Shown here one piece after another: positions 41,836-51,142 of a stretch of DNA of 64,000 nt. The notes beneath the pieces are model-generated. The model was not told the DNA's origin, ran no database searches, and saw only the letters and a list, made by a program, of their open reading frames with translations. This DNA comes from Citricoccus zhacaiensis (GTDB lineage Bacteria; Actinomycetota; Actinomycetes; Actinomycetales; Micrococcaceae), in contig NZ_BMLQ01000002.1 of assembly GCF_014645315.1 (NCBI RefSeq), forward strand, positions 186,001-250,000, given 5' to 3'. The translations under genes were made by a program, and so were the position numbers. Numbering within the stretch: the first letter of the stretch is position 1; each line of letters starts with the position of its first letter.

Positions 41836-43308
41836 TCACCCGGCGGCGGGCAGGAACAGCAGGCAGGCGAAGCCCCAGATCACCAGGCAGGCCAGGAAGA
41901 AGGGCATGGTGATCCGCAGCAGGGCGCCCCGGCTGAGCGTCCGCCCGGGGGTGTCCTCGAGCACGTGCGGCTGGGCCAGCCGGTAGGCCAGCTCGATCCG
42001 GGCGGGGCTCGTCAGGCAGCCGAGTCCGGCGGCGGCGTTCTGCCCGCCCATGACCCAGAGCGGCTCCACCCCGAGGGCGTGGGCGGCGGCGGTCTGGGTG
42101 CCACCGAACATCGAGTTCGCCCCCGTATTGGAGGCGGTGATGTAGCCGCCGAGTCCGCCGATGAACGGCACCAGGAACAGGAATCCGCCCCCGAGAGAGG
42201 TCAGCGCGGCGGCCAGGCTGTCCGCCAGCCCACCACCGGAGATGGCGTAGCCCAGCAGCAGGTAGAGCCCGGTCGGGATGGCCGTACCCAGCCACATCCG
42301 CCCGGTCTCGCGCGGCAGCAGCCAGCGGTGGTGCCGTTCCATGGCCAGGATCCACACGCCCGCCAGGGCACCGCTGATGGACCACAGTGCCGGGGAGCCC
42401 AGCACAGCCCCCACGCCGTTGGGCAGCAGGGTGCGCTCGATGACCTGACCGGCGATGGTCCCGAGGAGCAGGATCAGATACGGGGACAGGTAGCGCCAGG
42501 GGGTGGGCTGGAGCTTGCCCCGGCTGATGATCACGGCCCACAGGGCGGCCATGACCAGGGAGCCGACGGCGCCGGCCACGGCCGTGCCGAGCAGCAGGTT
42601 GGCCAGCACGACGACGGAGCCCTGGACGAGCCCGGCGGTGAACCCGGTGGCGGCCCACACGGCGTAGGCCTTCCACGTCAACTCGCCCCGGTGGGCTCCC
42701 ACCTCGTGGGATCCGCGGCCCGCCACGATGGCGGCCAGGGTCCCCCCGCCCACGAAGGCCACGATGTTGAAGGCCCCGGAGGCCAGGCCCATGTCCAGCA
42801 GCGGGACACCGGCGATCTCGGCGCCGAGCAGGGTGCCGGGCGCCATGGATCCCCACGGGGCCACCGTCAGGCCGAGCAGGGAGAGCAGCGCCGCCCGCAG
42901 GGGCGTGAATCCCAGGGCCAGCAGCAGCGGCAACCCGATGATCACGGACACCCCGAAACCCGTCACTGATTCCAGGAACGGCACCACGCCCGTCACCATC
43001 AGCAGCGCCGTGGAGACGGTGGGCCCGCCGCCGGCAGAGAGCCAGATCGCGATCCGCTGCTGGCCGCCGGTGCGGTCCATGACCCGAGACAGCAGGATGC
43101 CGCCGCCGATGATGGCCAGCACCTCCACGACCGTCCCGGCGCCACCGCCGAAGGCCTCCCCCACGTGGGACCACGGGGTGGCGAACCAGGCGACGGCGAT
43201 CACCAGCGCGGCCGCCAGGCCCACACCGGGCGCCACCCAGGAGGGGAGTTTCGTCGGGAGTAGTCCTAAGGTCAGCACGATCGGCAGAGCCGCCATGACC
43301 ACATCCAC
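41836..43308 (-). CDS. lldP: L-lactate permease family transporter
   Basis: A 490-residue membrane protein with about 13 helices, matching LldP/GlcA lactate or glycolate permeases, which bring in lactate with protons. Family text includes VVPFLESVTGFGVSVIIG, GASGAFN-like LASGAFNIVAFVGGG and FIGGLGGYITASNTGANSMF (read in part). GTG at 43,308 is chosen as start because GGAGG sits 6 bases upstream; an ATG four codons later is the alternative. It converges with the response regulator gene, leaving only 6 bases between them, and is divergent from the ABC genes. A D-lactate dehydrogenase-type gene lies at the right end of the window. Confidence 0.87.
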   Translation of the reverse strand: MDVVMAALPIVLTLGLLPTKLPSWVAPGVGLAAALVIAVAWFATPWSHVGEAFGGGAGTVVEVLAIIGGGILLSRVMDRTGGQQRIAIWLSAGGGPTVSTALLMVTGVVPFLESVTGFGVSVIIGLPLLLALGFTPLRAALLSLLGLTVAPWGSMAPGTLLGAEIAGVPLLDMGLASGAFNIVAFVGGGTLAAIVAGRGSHEVGAHRGELTWKAYAVWAATGFTAGLVQGSVVVLANLLLGTAVAGAVGSLVMAALWAVIISRGKLQPTPWRYLSPYLILLLGTIAGQVIERTLLPNGVGAVLGSPALWSISGALAGVWILAMERHHRWLLPRETGRMWLGTAIPTGLYLLLGYAISGGGLADSLAAALTSLGGGFLFLVPFIGGLGGYITASNTGANSMFGGTQTAAAHALGVEPLWVMGGQNAAAGLGCLTSPARIELAYRLAQPHVLEDTPGRTLSRGALLRITMPFFLACLVIWGFACLLFLPAAG

Positions 43309-43405
43309 TGACGGCCTCCACTTTCTGCTGGGCATCCCTGTTCGCGGGCTCCGGGCTCGGCCCCCGCACCGTCGAATGCTACCCCTGAGTCCGGGAGGAC
43401 CCCGA

Positions 43406-43423
43406 GTCATCCCTGAGGATGAC
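43406..43423. promoter_or_regulatory. Palindrome between lactate permease and ABC genes
   Basis: GTCATCC-CTGA-GGATGAC, a perfect 7+7 inverted repeat, 68 bases upstream of the ABC ATPase ATG and 97 bases upstream of the permease start. It has the size of a NarL-type dimer site and is a candidate operator for the nearby response regulator. Confidence 0.5.
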
Positions 43424-43491
43424 CCTGATTGGCCACGGAACGGGCCCGTCGGTGGATCCGTGGCGGCGGTGAAACCGGTTGAGTGGGTGCC

Positions 43492-44274
43492 ATGGATACC
43501 AGTACGGACGTCATCGCCTCCACCACTCCCGCTTCCCCGGACACCCCCTCGGCCGCCATCTCGGCTCGCGGCCTCGTCAAGACCTACGGCAAGGGCGAGG
43601 CTGTGGTCCACGCCCTCGCCGGCGTGGACGTGGACTTTGCCGAGGGCCGCTTCACCGCCATCATGGGCCCCTCCGGTTCCGGCAAGTCCACCCTCATGCA
43701 CTGCCTGGCCGGCCTGGACACCGCGGATTCCGGCTCCATCGTGCTCGGCGGCCGGGAGATCACCGGCCTGAACGACACCGAGCTGACCCGGCTGCGCCGC
43801 GACCGGATCGGCTTCGTCTTCCAGGCCTTCAACCTCGTCCCCACCCTGACGGCCGAGCAGAACATCGTGCTGCCCCTGGACCTGGCCGGCAAGCCGGTGG
43901 ACCAGGCCTGGATGGCCGATGTCGTGGGGATCCTCGGCCTGACGGACCGCCTCAAGCACAAGCCCCACCAGCTCTCCGGCGGCCAGCAGCAGCGCGTGGC
44001 CGTGGCCCGGGCCCTGCTGACCCGCCCGGACGTGGTGTTCGGCGACGAGCCGACCGGCAACCTCGACTCCGCCACCGGCGCCGAGGTGCTCTCCCTGCTG
44101 CGCCGCTCCTCGCGGGAGATGGGCCAGACCATCATCATGGTCACCCACGATCCGGCCGCCGCCGCCTACGCGGACCGCGTGGTCCTGCTGGCGGACGGCC
44201 AGCTCGCCGGCGAGATCACGGACCCCACCCCGGACAACGTGCTGGCCTCCCTCGCGAAGCTGGGGGTGGCCTGA
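43492..44274 (+). CDS. ABC transporter ATPase, MacB/LolD type
   Basis: A 260-residue ATPase. Walker [11 protein letters not shown]-loop [17 protein letters not shown], signature LSGGQQQR, Walker [14 protein letters not shown] and switch HD in VTHDPAAAA are all standard. The first 25 residues are a disordered Ser/Thr/Pro stretch. GTG three codons earlier is an alternative start. It is followed after 3 bases by its FtsX-type permease. MacB-type mechanotransmission systems move substrates or signals at the cell surface and are often controlled by an adjacent two-component system. Confidence 0.92.
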   Translation: MDTSTDVIASTTPASPDTPSAAISARGLVKTYGKGEAVVHALAGVDVDFAEGRFTAIMGPSGSGKSTLMHCLAGLDTADSGSIVLGGREITGLNDTELTRLRRDRIGFVFQAFNLVPTLTAEQNIVLPLDLAGKPVDQAWMADVVGILGLTDRLKHKPHQLSGGQQQRVAVARALLTRPDVVFGDEPTGNLDSATGAEVLSLLRRSSREMGQTIIMVTHDPAAAAYADRVVLLADGQLAGEITDPTPDNVLASLAKLGVA

Positions 44275-44277
44275 GCC

Positions 44278-47040
44278 ATGCTGAAGCTCGCCCTGTCCCA
44301 ACTGAGGGACCAGCCGCGCCGCTACATCTCGGTGCTGCTGGCCATCACCATCGGCGTGACGTTCCTGGCCTCCGCGCTGCTCGTGGGCTCCTCCTCCACG
44401 GCCAGCCTGCGCAACTCCATCGGCGCCACCTACTCCAAGGCCGACCTGGTGGTCGGCCCGTCCTCCGGCTCCGGCGACACGTTCGATGCCATGACGTCCA
44501 TGGCCGAGGTGGCCGGTACCTCCTCCGAGCCCGGCCCCCTGCAGGACGTCGAAGGCGTGAAGGACGCCTACGCCCACGTGGTCTCCTCCGTGGGCGTCCA
44601 GCGTCCCTCCGACGCCGAGGGCGAGGGCACCTGGAGCCCCGACTCCGACTTCGCCATGGCCTCCACCGTCCCCGAGGACACCTCCCTGGTGGCCGAGCGG
44701 CTTACGGCCGGCGAATACCCGGCCGCCGGCTCCACCACGGAGATCACCCTGGACGAGCGCACCGCCGAGAACTTCGGGCTCGACGTCGGCTCCTCCACCT
44801 TCCTGATGTCCGGCATGTCCTCTGACGCGGCCGGCCGCAAGGTCACCGTGTCCGGGCTGACCGAGGTCTCGCAGAACCCCAGCGCGATCGGCGCGATCCA
44901 GCTGAAGGTGGACGACGCCCTGGCCGAGGCCCTGAAGCTCGACGCCGTCCAGGCCATGGCCCCCGAGGCCGGTGCCGCCGGCGAGGAGGCGGTTGACCCG
45001 GAGGAGATCCTCGGCCAGGACTACGCCGAGTACGTCCTGATCAGCCTCGAGGACGGGGCCGACCAGGCCGCCGTCCAGGCCGCCCTGCAGGAGTTCGCCA
45101 AGTCCGAGGGGATGGCGGTCACCGTGGCCACCCCGGACGTGCAGGCCCAGGAGCAGGTCGCCCAGATGGCCGGCTCCAATGTCTTCGTCTGGGTGCTCGG
45201 TGCCTTCGCCGTGATCGCCCTGCTCGTCACCGCACTGGTCATCTCCAACACCTTCTCCGTGCTGGTGGCCCAGCGGTCTCGCGACCTGGCCCTGCAACGG
45301 GCCCTGGGTGCCTCCCGCCGGCAGGTGCGCGGATCCGTGCTGGTCGAGGCCGGCGTCATCGGCATCATCGGCGCGATCATCGGCTCGGCCCTGGCCAGCG
45401 GCATCGTGGCGGCCCTCGTCCTGTGGGGCTCCACCAACGAGGGCTTCGGATTCCTGACCTTCGAGGCCAACCCGCGGGACCTCCTCGCCTGTGTGGCCGT
45501 GGGCATGGTGATGACGATCATCGCGTCGATGTCCGCCGCCCTGGCCGCGACGCGCGTCTCCCCGCTGGAGGCCATGCGCCCCCGTGAGGACGCCGCCGTC
45601 GGCAACCGGGCCGGAGCCCTGCGTCTGGTCTTCGGCACCCTGTTCCTGGCGGTCGGCGCGGCCGGGCTGGTCTGGGGCGCCGCGGAGGCAAATCTGGTGA
45701 CCGCCGTGGCCGGCGGCGCGCTGTCCTTCGTGGGCGTGCTCATGCTCGCCGTGCTGTTCGTGCCCGCGGTCGTCTCCGTGGCCGGACTGGCGGCTCGCCC
45801 GGCCGGCGTGCCCGGCCGGATGGCCCGCCTCAACGCCACCCGCAATCCGGGCCGGACCGCCTCCACGGCCGCGGCCCTGCTGATCGGCACCACCCTGGTG
45901 GCCATGATGCTCACGGGCGGGCGCACCGCCCAGCAGCAGATGGACACCATCTTCGCCACGGAGTTCCCCGTGGACCTGCAGGTGGAGCTCGTGTCCGGCA
46001 GTGGCAATGAGTCCGCCGTGGGCGCCGCCCCGCCAGCCGGTGACGGCTCTGGTGCCGCCGGCGGCATGGGCCTGGACTCCTCCGAGGCCCAGACGGCCCG
46101 GGACAACGTGGCGCAGGTGGAGGGGATCGACGCCGCGGCCCTGCTGCTGCCGGCCGGTGTGACCGAGCCTGCAGCAGGCGACGGTTCGGCCTCGGGCGAG
46201 GGTTCCGACGCCGGCGCACCCGTCTATGCCGCCGACCCTGCGGACCTGAGGTCCGTCGTCTCCGGCATGCCGGAGGGCGTAGGCGCCGACCGGCTCGGCG
46301 AACCCGGGACCATCCTGATGCCCAACACCGTCGAGACGGACACCGTGACCGTCACCGGCGCCAGCGGTTCCCTAGAACTCGAGGTCATCCAGAGTGCCTC
46401 CTCCACCGTGCGGCCCGTGATCACCCTCGAGGATGCACAGTCGATCGGTCTGGCGGAGAACGCCGGCGCGGCACCGCAGCTCTGGCTCAACGCCTCGGAC
46501 ACGGTCACCATGGACGGCCTGCAGGAGCTGAACACCGGGATCGCGCAGGCGGCCGGGGTCTCCCAGGACAAAATCTCCGGGGACCTCAGCATGCGGCTGA
46601 TGTTCTCCGTGGTGATCGATGGCATGCTCATGGTGGTCACCGCCCTGCTCGCCGTCTCGGTGCTGATCGCCCTGATCGGCGTGGCCAACACCCTGTCCCT
46701 GTCCGCCATCGAGCGCTCACGGGAGAACTCGCTGATGCGGGCCCTGGGCCTGACCCGGCGCGGGCTCCGCGGCATGCTGGCCCTGGAGGCCGTGTTGATC
46801 TCGGGGGTGGCGGCACTGATCGGCTCCGCTCTGGGAACCGTCTACGGCGGCCTGGGTGCTCACACTGTCTTCGCACCGATGGCGGCCGGGATCGGTCAGT
46901 CCATTGTCTGGCCGGTCGTCCCCTGGTGGGAGTTGGCCGTGATCGTGGGCGTGTCTGTGCTGGCCGGGCTGCTCGCCTCGGTGGCCCCCTCGCAACGGGC
47001 CGCGAAACTGGCCCCGGTACAGGGGCTCGCCCTGGCCTGA
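44278..47040 (+). CDS. ABC transporter permease, FtsX/MacB type
   Basis: A 920-residue permease made of two FtsX repeats. Helix 1 (about 20-40) is followed by an outer domain to about residue 295, then three helices (VFVWVLGAFAVIALLVTALV and so on), two linking helices near 455-500, a second outer domain (about 555-775) and three final helices. The outer domains contain acidic Gly/Ser linkers. Partner of the ATPase at 43,492. The exported compound or signal is unknown; antimicrobial peptide resistance is typical for this arrangement. Confidence 0.9.
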   Translation: MLKLALSQLRDQPRRYISVLLAITIGVTFLASALLVGSSSTASLRNSIGATYSKADLVVGPSSGSGDTFDAMTSMAEVAGTSSEPGPLQDVEGVKDAYAHVVSSVGVQRPSDAEGEGTWSPDSDFAMASTVPEDTSLVAERLTAGEYPAAGSTTEITLDERTAENFGLDVGSSTFLMSGMSSDAAGRKVTVSGLTEVSQNPSAIGAIQLKVDDALAEALKLDAVQAMAPEAGAAGEEAVDPEEILGQDYAEYVLISLEDGADQAAVQAALQEFAKSEGMAVTVATPDVQAQEQVAQMAGSNVFVWVLGAFAVIALLVTALVISNTFSVLVAQRSRDLALQRALGASRRQVRGSVLVEAGVIGIIGAIIGSALASGIVAALVLWGSTNEGFGFLTFEANPRDLLACVAVGMVMTIIASMSAALAATRVSPLEAMRPREDAAVGNRAGALRLVFGTLFLAVGAAGLVWGAAEANLVTAVAGGALSFVGVLMLAVLFVPAVVSVAGLAARPAGVPGRMARLNATRNPGRTASTAAALLIGTTLVAMMLTGGRTAQQQMDTIFATEFPVDLQVELVSGSGNESAVGAAPPAGDGSGAAGGMGLDSSEAQTARDNVAQVEGIDAAALLLPAGVTEPAAGDGSASGEGSDAGAPVYAADPADLRSVVSGMPEGVGADRLGEPGTILMPNTVETDTVTVTGASGSLELEVIQSASSTVRPVITLEDAQSIGLAENAGAAPQLWLNASDTVTMDGLQELNTGIAQAAGVSQDKISGDLSMRLMFSVVIDGMLMVVTALLAVSVLIALIGVANTLSLSAIERSRENSLMRALGLTRRGLRGMLALEAVLISGVAALIGSALGTVYGGLGAHTVFAPMAAGIGQSIVWPVVPWWELAVIVGVSVLAGLLASVAPSQRAAKLAPVQGLALA

Positions 47041-47124
47041 TCCGGGCTGATTCCACCCTCCTCCGGGAACCGACAGGCTGACGTGATGGCCGCTGGGGAC
47101 GTACCCTGGCGGCCATCGCTCTGG

Positions 47125-47130
47125 CATGAT
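47125..47130 (+). promoter_or_regulatory. -10-like box before the EamA gene
   Basis: CATGAT, 7 bases before the ATG at 47,138; this spacing argues for that start over the ATG at 47,126, which lies inside the box. Confidence 0.35.
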
Positions 47131-47137
47131 GGGCCCG

Positions 47138-47959
47138 ATGTTGGCGCTCGCCTCCGCCGTGGTCTATGGCCTGGTCGATTACGCCGGCGGGATCCTGTCC
47201 CGCCGGCTCCACTACGCCTTCGTCGCCTGGGTGGGCCAGGTGGGCGGACTACTCTTCGCACTGCTGGCCGCGATCGCGGTCCCCACCGAACATGTCGGTC
47301 TCATCGATCTGGGGTTCGGTGCACTCTCAGGAGTCGGCAGCGCCGTGACCATGCTCTACCTGAACCGTGCATTGGCCCGCGGGGACATGAGCGTCGTCCT
47401 GCCCATCAGCGCCGTCACCGGCGTGGCCCTGTCCGTGCTGTGCGGGGTCTGGTTCCTCGCCGAACAGCCCGCGCCGGCGGCATGGGTGGGCATCGGAGTC
47501 ATGTTGCCGGCCCTGTGGCTCGTCTCCAGCGGCAGGAGGCGACACCACGGCTCCTCGGCGATCCGGGACGGACTCATCGCGAGCGTCGGCGTGGCGGTCC
47601 AGTACATCGGGCTGGGCCTGGCCACCGACGGCAGCGGTCTCTGGGCAGTGGTCGCCGGCCGTGCCGCCGCGGTCCTGGTCCTCGCTCCGGTGTTCACCAC
47701 CGCCCGGAACGCCTGGCCCGTCAGCTGGGCAGACACCGCCAAGGCCTTGACCATCGGGGCTGGAGCCGCCCTCGGACTCTCCTTGTACCTGCTGGCCACG
47801 CGGCAGCAACTGCTCGCGATCGCCGTCGCGCTGGCCTCGCTCTACCCGGTGATCCCAGTCCTGCTCGGGGTCTTCGTCCTCCGTGAACACGTCACCCACC
47901 GGCGGATCATCGGCCTGGTGGCCGCCGGCGTCGCCGTGGTGCTGCTCAGCCTCGGGTAG
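47138..47959 (+). CDS. EamA/DMT-family transporter
   Basis: A 273-residue exporter of the drug/metabolite superfamily with ten helices in two five-helix repeats (about 1-130 and 145-273). The repeat ends carry the usual family text: LYLNRALARGDMSVVLPIS and YPVIPVLLGVFVLREHVTHR. Substrate is unknown. Four more N-terminal residues are possible if the ATG at 47,126 is used. Confidence 0.85.
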   Translation: MLALASAVVYGLVDYAGGILSRRLHYAFVAWVGQVGGLLFALLAAIAVPTEHVGLIDLGFGALSGVGSAVTMLYLNRALARGDMSVVLPISAVTGVALSVLCGVWFLAEQPAPAAWVGIGVMLPALWLVSSGRRRHHGSSAIRDGLIASVGVAVQYIGLGLATDGSGLWAVVAGRAAAVLVLAPVFTTARNAWPVSWADTAKALTIGAGAALGLSLYLLATRQQLLAIAVALASLYPVIPVLLGVFVLREHVTHRRIIGLVAAGVAVVLLSLG

Positions 47960-48027
47960 CCGGTCCTACGGCCCGCGGCATCGTCGGGCTGCGCAGGATT
48001 GGAGTCGGCCCCGGGACAGCACGGTCC

Positions 48028-48033
48028 TAGGGT
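48028..48033 (+). promoter_or_regulatory. -10 box of a leaderless VOC-gene transcript
   Basis: TAGGGT, 7 bases before the ATG at 48,041, with no ribosome binding site between. Confidence 0.5.
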
Positions 48034-48040
48034 CGATTCC

Positions 48041-48493
48041 ATGAACCAGACCAGCACGGGCATCGGCTCGAACATCTACGTCAACCTGCCCATCCAGGAC
48101 GTGGCTGCGGCGAGGACCTTCTGGACCGCGGTGGGGGTGCGCATCTCGGAGGACTACTCCGATGAGAACGCGCTCTCGCTCTCCTTCAGCCAGCACGTCA
48201 CCGTGATGCTGCTGGCCCGGGACTTCTACGCCAGCTTCCTCAACGGCAAGCCGGTGGCGGACACCCAGGCCGCCAACGGCGCGATCATCGCCCTGGACGC
48301 AGCGGCCCAGGAGAACGTGGACCCGTTCGTGGACGCCGCCCTGGCCGCCGGAGCCACGGAGGTTCCGCCCAGTGATCCGAACCCCGCGCAGGAGATGGTG
48401 GATGCCGGCCTGATGTACGGGCGCACCTTCACGGACCCGGACGGCCACCAGTGGGAGATCCTCTGGATGTCCTCGGAGATGCCCGCCGGCTGA
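48041..48493 (+). CDS. VOC-family (glyoxalase-like) protein
   Basis: A 150-residue vicinal-oxygen-chelate fold protein, PhnB/lactoylglutathione-lyase-like. The two beta-alpha-beta-beta-beta units are visible; the C-terminal unit ends in the characteristic FTDPDGHQWEILWM. Metal ligands are not fully conserved. Substrate unknown. Confidence 0.82.
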   Translation: MNQTSTGIGSNIYVNLPIQDVAAARTFWTAVGVRISEDYSDENALSLSFSQHVTVMLLARDFYASFLNGKPVADTQAANGAIIALDAAAQENVDPFVDAALAAGATEVPPSDPNPAQEMVDAGLMYGRTFTDPDGHQWEILWMSSEMPAG

Positions 48494-48531
48494 ACGCTCA
48501 CCCCGGGCAGGCCGGATTCGGAGCACATGAC

Positions 48532-49386
48532 ATGCTGACAACAGCCGTGGCACGCCACCACACTAGGTCCGTGAAAGACCAGCGCGGAGAGCACGTGGCC
48601 GCGGCGCAGCGGGCCGCCCTGTTCATTGCCACCCATGCCACCGAGCCCATCACGGTCGCGGACATGGCCGATGCCGCCGGCTACAGCCAGTTCCACTTCA
48701 CCCGGATGTTCGCCCAACAGCTGCGCGTCACCCCCAACCGCTTCCTCGCCGGAGTCCGGTTCCACCGGGCCAAGGAACTGCTCCTGACGGAGGACCACTC
48801 CGTGGTGGACATCTGCCACGAGGTGGGGTTCTCCTCCCCTGGCACGTTCACCCGACGTTTCCGTGACGCGGTCGGCGTGGCACCCTCGGAGCTGCGCCGC
48901 CTCGCGGACACCCTCACCACCACCACGTTGGCCCCGTTCGCCGTGCTCCCGCCCGGCATCACGGAGGCCGACCTGACCGAAGGCGTGCCGAATCCCACCA
49001 CCGGCCAGCTCGGGACCGTCCACGGCACCGTCCGCCTGCCGCCCCATCTGCGCGGCGGACCGGGCCTGGAATCGCTGGTCTGGATCGGCTTCTACCCGTC
49101 CCCGTCCCCTGCCGGCCTGCCGGTGACGGGCGTCCTCCGCCTCGGCGAGGGCTCGTTCCGATTGCCCCTCGTCGCCTCCGCACCGTGGCTGCTGGCCACG
49201 GCCGTGCCGGCCACCACGGAACCGGTGGAGCACCTGGCCAACCCGCGTCCCGCCGTCGGCGTCCATCCCCAACCGCTCACGGCCTCGGCCACCGTGGCGC
49301 TGAGCCTGGACTTCGCGGCCCCGTGGCAGTTCCCGATGCTCAGCGCGCTGCCGTCGATGATGCCCCGGTACCGCCCACCGGCCTGA
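48532..49386 (+). CDS. AraC-family regulator with C-terminal ligand domain
   Basis: A 284-residue regulator with the DNA-binding part first: two helix-turn-helices (ITVADMADAAGYSQFHFTRM and VVDICHEVGFSSPGTFTRRF) at about residues 35-120, followed by a 160-residue domain ending MLSALPSMMPRYRPP that resembles the effector part of AraC/VOC-associated regulators. ATG is preceded by GGAGCACATG. The two-domain VOC gene starts 62 bases downstream and is a likely target or partner. Confidence 0.85.
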   Translation: MLTTAVARHHTRSVKDQRGEHVAAAQRAALFIATHATEPITVADMADAAGYSQFHFTRMFAQQLRVTPNRFLAGVRFHRAKELLLTEDHSVVDICHEVGFSSPGTFTRRFRDAVGVAPSELRRLADTLTTTTLAPFAVLPPGITEADLTEGVPNPTTGQLGTVHGTVRLPPHLRGGPGLESLVWIGFYPSPSPAGLPVTGVLRLGEGSFRLPLVASAPWLLATAVPATTEPVEHLANPRPAVGVHPQPLTASATVALSLDFAAPWQFPMLSALPSMMPRYRPPA

Positions 49387-49448
49387 CCCATCCGAACCCG
49401 GCGAGACCAACCGGCCCCGCCATCCTCCGCCGTCACCAGGAGACCACC

Positions 49449-50345
49449 ATGACCGCGAACACCAGCCCCGCCGCCAGTACCGCTCACACCGGCATCACCG
49501 CCGGACCACCCGTCTGGGTGGACCTCGGTGTCCCGGACCTCGATGCCGTCAAGGGCTTCTACCAGTCCCTGTTCGGCTGGGAGTTCGAGGACATGGGACC
49601 GGACTTCGCCAACTATCACATGATCACCCGCCACGGTGCGTCGGTGGGCGGTGCCATGTCCCAGATGGAGTCCGACGCCGATCAGCCTGCCGCGTGGACC
49701 GTCTACCTCAAGAGCGACGACATCGAGAAGTCCCTGACGGATACCGCCGCGGCGGGCGGCAGCGTGATCGTCCCTGCCATGCCGATGCCCGGCCTCGGCT
49801 CGATGGGTGTGGTGATCACGCCCGGTGGGGAAGGCATGGGCATCTGGGAGGCGGACGGTTTCGAGGGCTTCGTCCTGGACGGCACCGTCGGTGCCCCAGT
49901 CTGGTTCGAGGTCATGAGCTTCGACTACGACGCCGATGCCGAGTACTACCGGACGGTCTGGGGATGGGAGCCGACGCTGCTGGGGGACGACGGCCAGGAG
50001 GCCGGCGCGGACACGGACGCCGGTGCGAGCGAGCAGTCAGACGAGACCGTCGCGACCGACGACGCCGGCGACGGTACTGAGGGCGGGCGTTATGCCAACA
50101 ACCACCCGGGCGAGGCCGCGACCGCCGGACTGTGCGATGCCCCGCGCAACTGGTTCCCCGAGGGCACCGGCTCCTTCTGGCGCCCGTACTTCATCGTCGA
50201 GAACGCCGATGCCGCCGCGGACCTCGTCCGGGCGCAGGGCGGGACCGTGCTGGACGGCCCGATGGACACGCCCTTCGGCCGCCTGGCCACCGTGGCCGAC
50301 CCGGCCGGGGCCACGTTCCAGATCTCAGAGCTGCCGGCCGGGTAA
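49449..50345 (+). CDS. Two-domain VOC protein
   Basis: A 298-residue protein with two glyoxalase-like modules (about 20-130 and 140-295). The first begins PVWVDLGVPDLDAVKGFYQS, with GWEFEDMG; the second begins PVWFEVMSFDYDADAEYYRT. An acidic insertion of about 45 residues (ADTDAGASEQSDETVATDD and neighbours) splits the second module and is probably a loop. Similar proteins are annotated as possible antibiotic-binding or aldehyde-metabolising enzymes. AGGAGA precedes the ATG. Confidence 0.85.
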   Translation: MTANTSPAASTAHTGITAGPPVWVDLGVPDLDAVKGFYQSLFGWEFEDMGPDFANYHMITRHGASVGGAMSQMESDADQPAAWTVYLKSDDIEKSLTDTAAAGGSVIVPAMPMPGLGSMGVVITPGGEGMGIWEADGFEGFVLDGTVGAPVWFEVMSFDYDADAEYYRTVWGWEPTLLGDDGQEAGADTDAGASEQSDETVATDDAGDGTEGGRYANNHPGEAATAGLCDAPRNWFPEGTGSFWRPYFIVENADAAADLVRAQGGTVLDGPMDTPFGRLATVADPAGATFQISELPAG

Positions 50346-50350
50346 CGGAC

Positions 50351-51037
50351 TCACGTATTGGGGGTGTCCGGCAGCGTGTCCGGCGCGCCCGTGGCAATCT
50401 GCCGCAGCCGCTCGGTGTAGCCGGCCCACCAGTCCGCTGAAACACCGTCCGCCTCGCCGGGGAGGTTGGTGTTGCCGGGCGCCAGGCCGGCGGCACCGTC
50501 GAACAGTTCCCGCACGATGTCCGCGTGCCCCAGGTGCCGCTGGTACTCGGCCACCATGTGCACCAGCAGCCGGCCGAGCGTCACGGTCCCGTTCGTCCAC
50601 CACGGAACGTGCCCGACGGCGGCCAGGTCCAGTTCCGCGATCGCCGCATCCGACGCGGCGGCGCAGCGGTCCGCGAGCGCGAAGACCCACTCCACCGATT
50701 CCTCAGCCGTGGCATACATGTCCGCGTTGGGCTCCGAGTCGTCATCGAACCACGGCATCTCGATCCCGGAGGGCCGGCCGAAGCAGCCGGTGAAGTAGTC
50801 GACCTCCACCGAGGCCACGTGCTTGAGGACCCCCAGCAGGTTCGTGCCGGTGGGGGTCATGGGCGTGCGGAGCTGGCGCTCGGTGAGCCCCTCGAGCTTC
50901 CACCGCAGGTCACGCCGGGCGGTCATCAGGTAGTGGTGCAGGACGGCCTTCACGCCGCCGTCCTCCGCGGAGCCGCTGGGCGGCGGTGATGGTGCATCGG
51001 TCGGCGAGGGCGGCGGCGCGTCAGTCATGGGTGACAT
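50351..51037 (-). CDS. DinB-fold protein (DUF664-like)
   Basis: A 228-residue four-helix-bundle protein of the DinB superfamily. The core is LTERQLRTPMTPTGTNLLGVLKHVASVEVDYF, with a metal-site His in LKHVASVE and others in LVHMVAEYQRHLGHADIVREL. Many members use bacillithiol or mycothiol as cofactor. A Pro/Ser-rich tail of 25 residues precedes the fold. ATG at 51,037 is favoured; an ATG three codons later is possible. Confidence 0.82.
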   Translation of the reverse strand: MSPMTDAPPPSPTDAPSPPPSGSAEDGGVKAVLHHYLMTARRDLRWKLEGLTERQLRTPMTPTGTNLLGVLKHVASVEVDYFTGCFGRPSGIEMPWFDDDSEPNADMYATAEESVEWVFALADRCAAASDAAIAELDLAAVGHVPWWTNGTVTLGRLLVHMVAEYQRHLGHADIVRELFDGAAGLAPGNTNLPGEADGVSADWWAGYTERLRQIATGAPDTLPDTPNT

Positions 51038-51077
51038 GGTCCCACTTGCAGGGGGAACGGACCAGTGCCCGGATCGG

Positions 51078-51083
51078 TACACT
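51078..51083 (+). promoter_or_regulatory. Possible -10 box for the DUF368 gene
   Basis: TACACT, 59 bases before the ATG at 51,143; no convincing -35 was found. Confidence 0.3.
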
Positions 51084-51142
51084 CGGGACTTCGCCCATCC
51101 CGCCGTCCGCGGCCCGCAGCGACCCATGGAGTCCCCCGCCTC

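Noticed and set aside
41836-45297. An 1,153-codon minus-strand frame that would extend the lactate permease upstream
   Set aside because: Everything before 43,308 is antisense to the ABC ATPase and permease genes; a GTG with GGAGG supports the shorter start.
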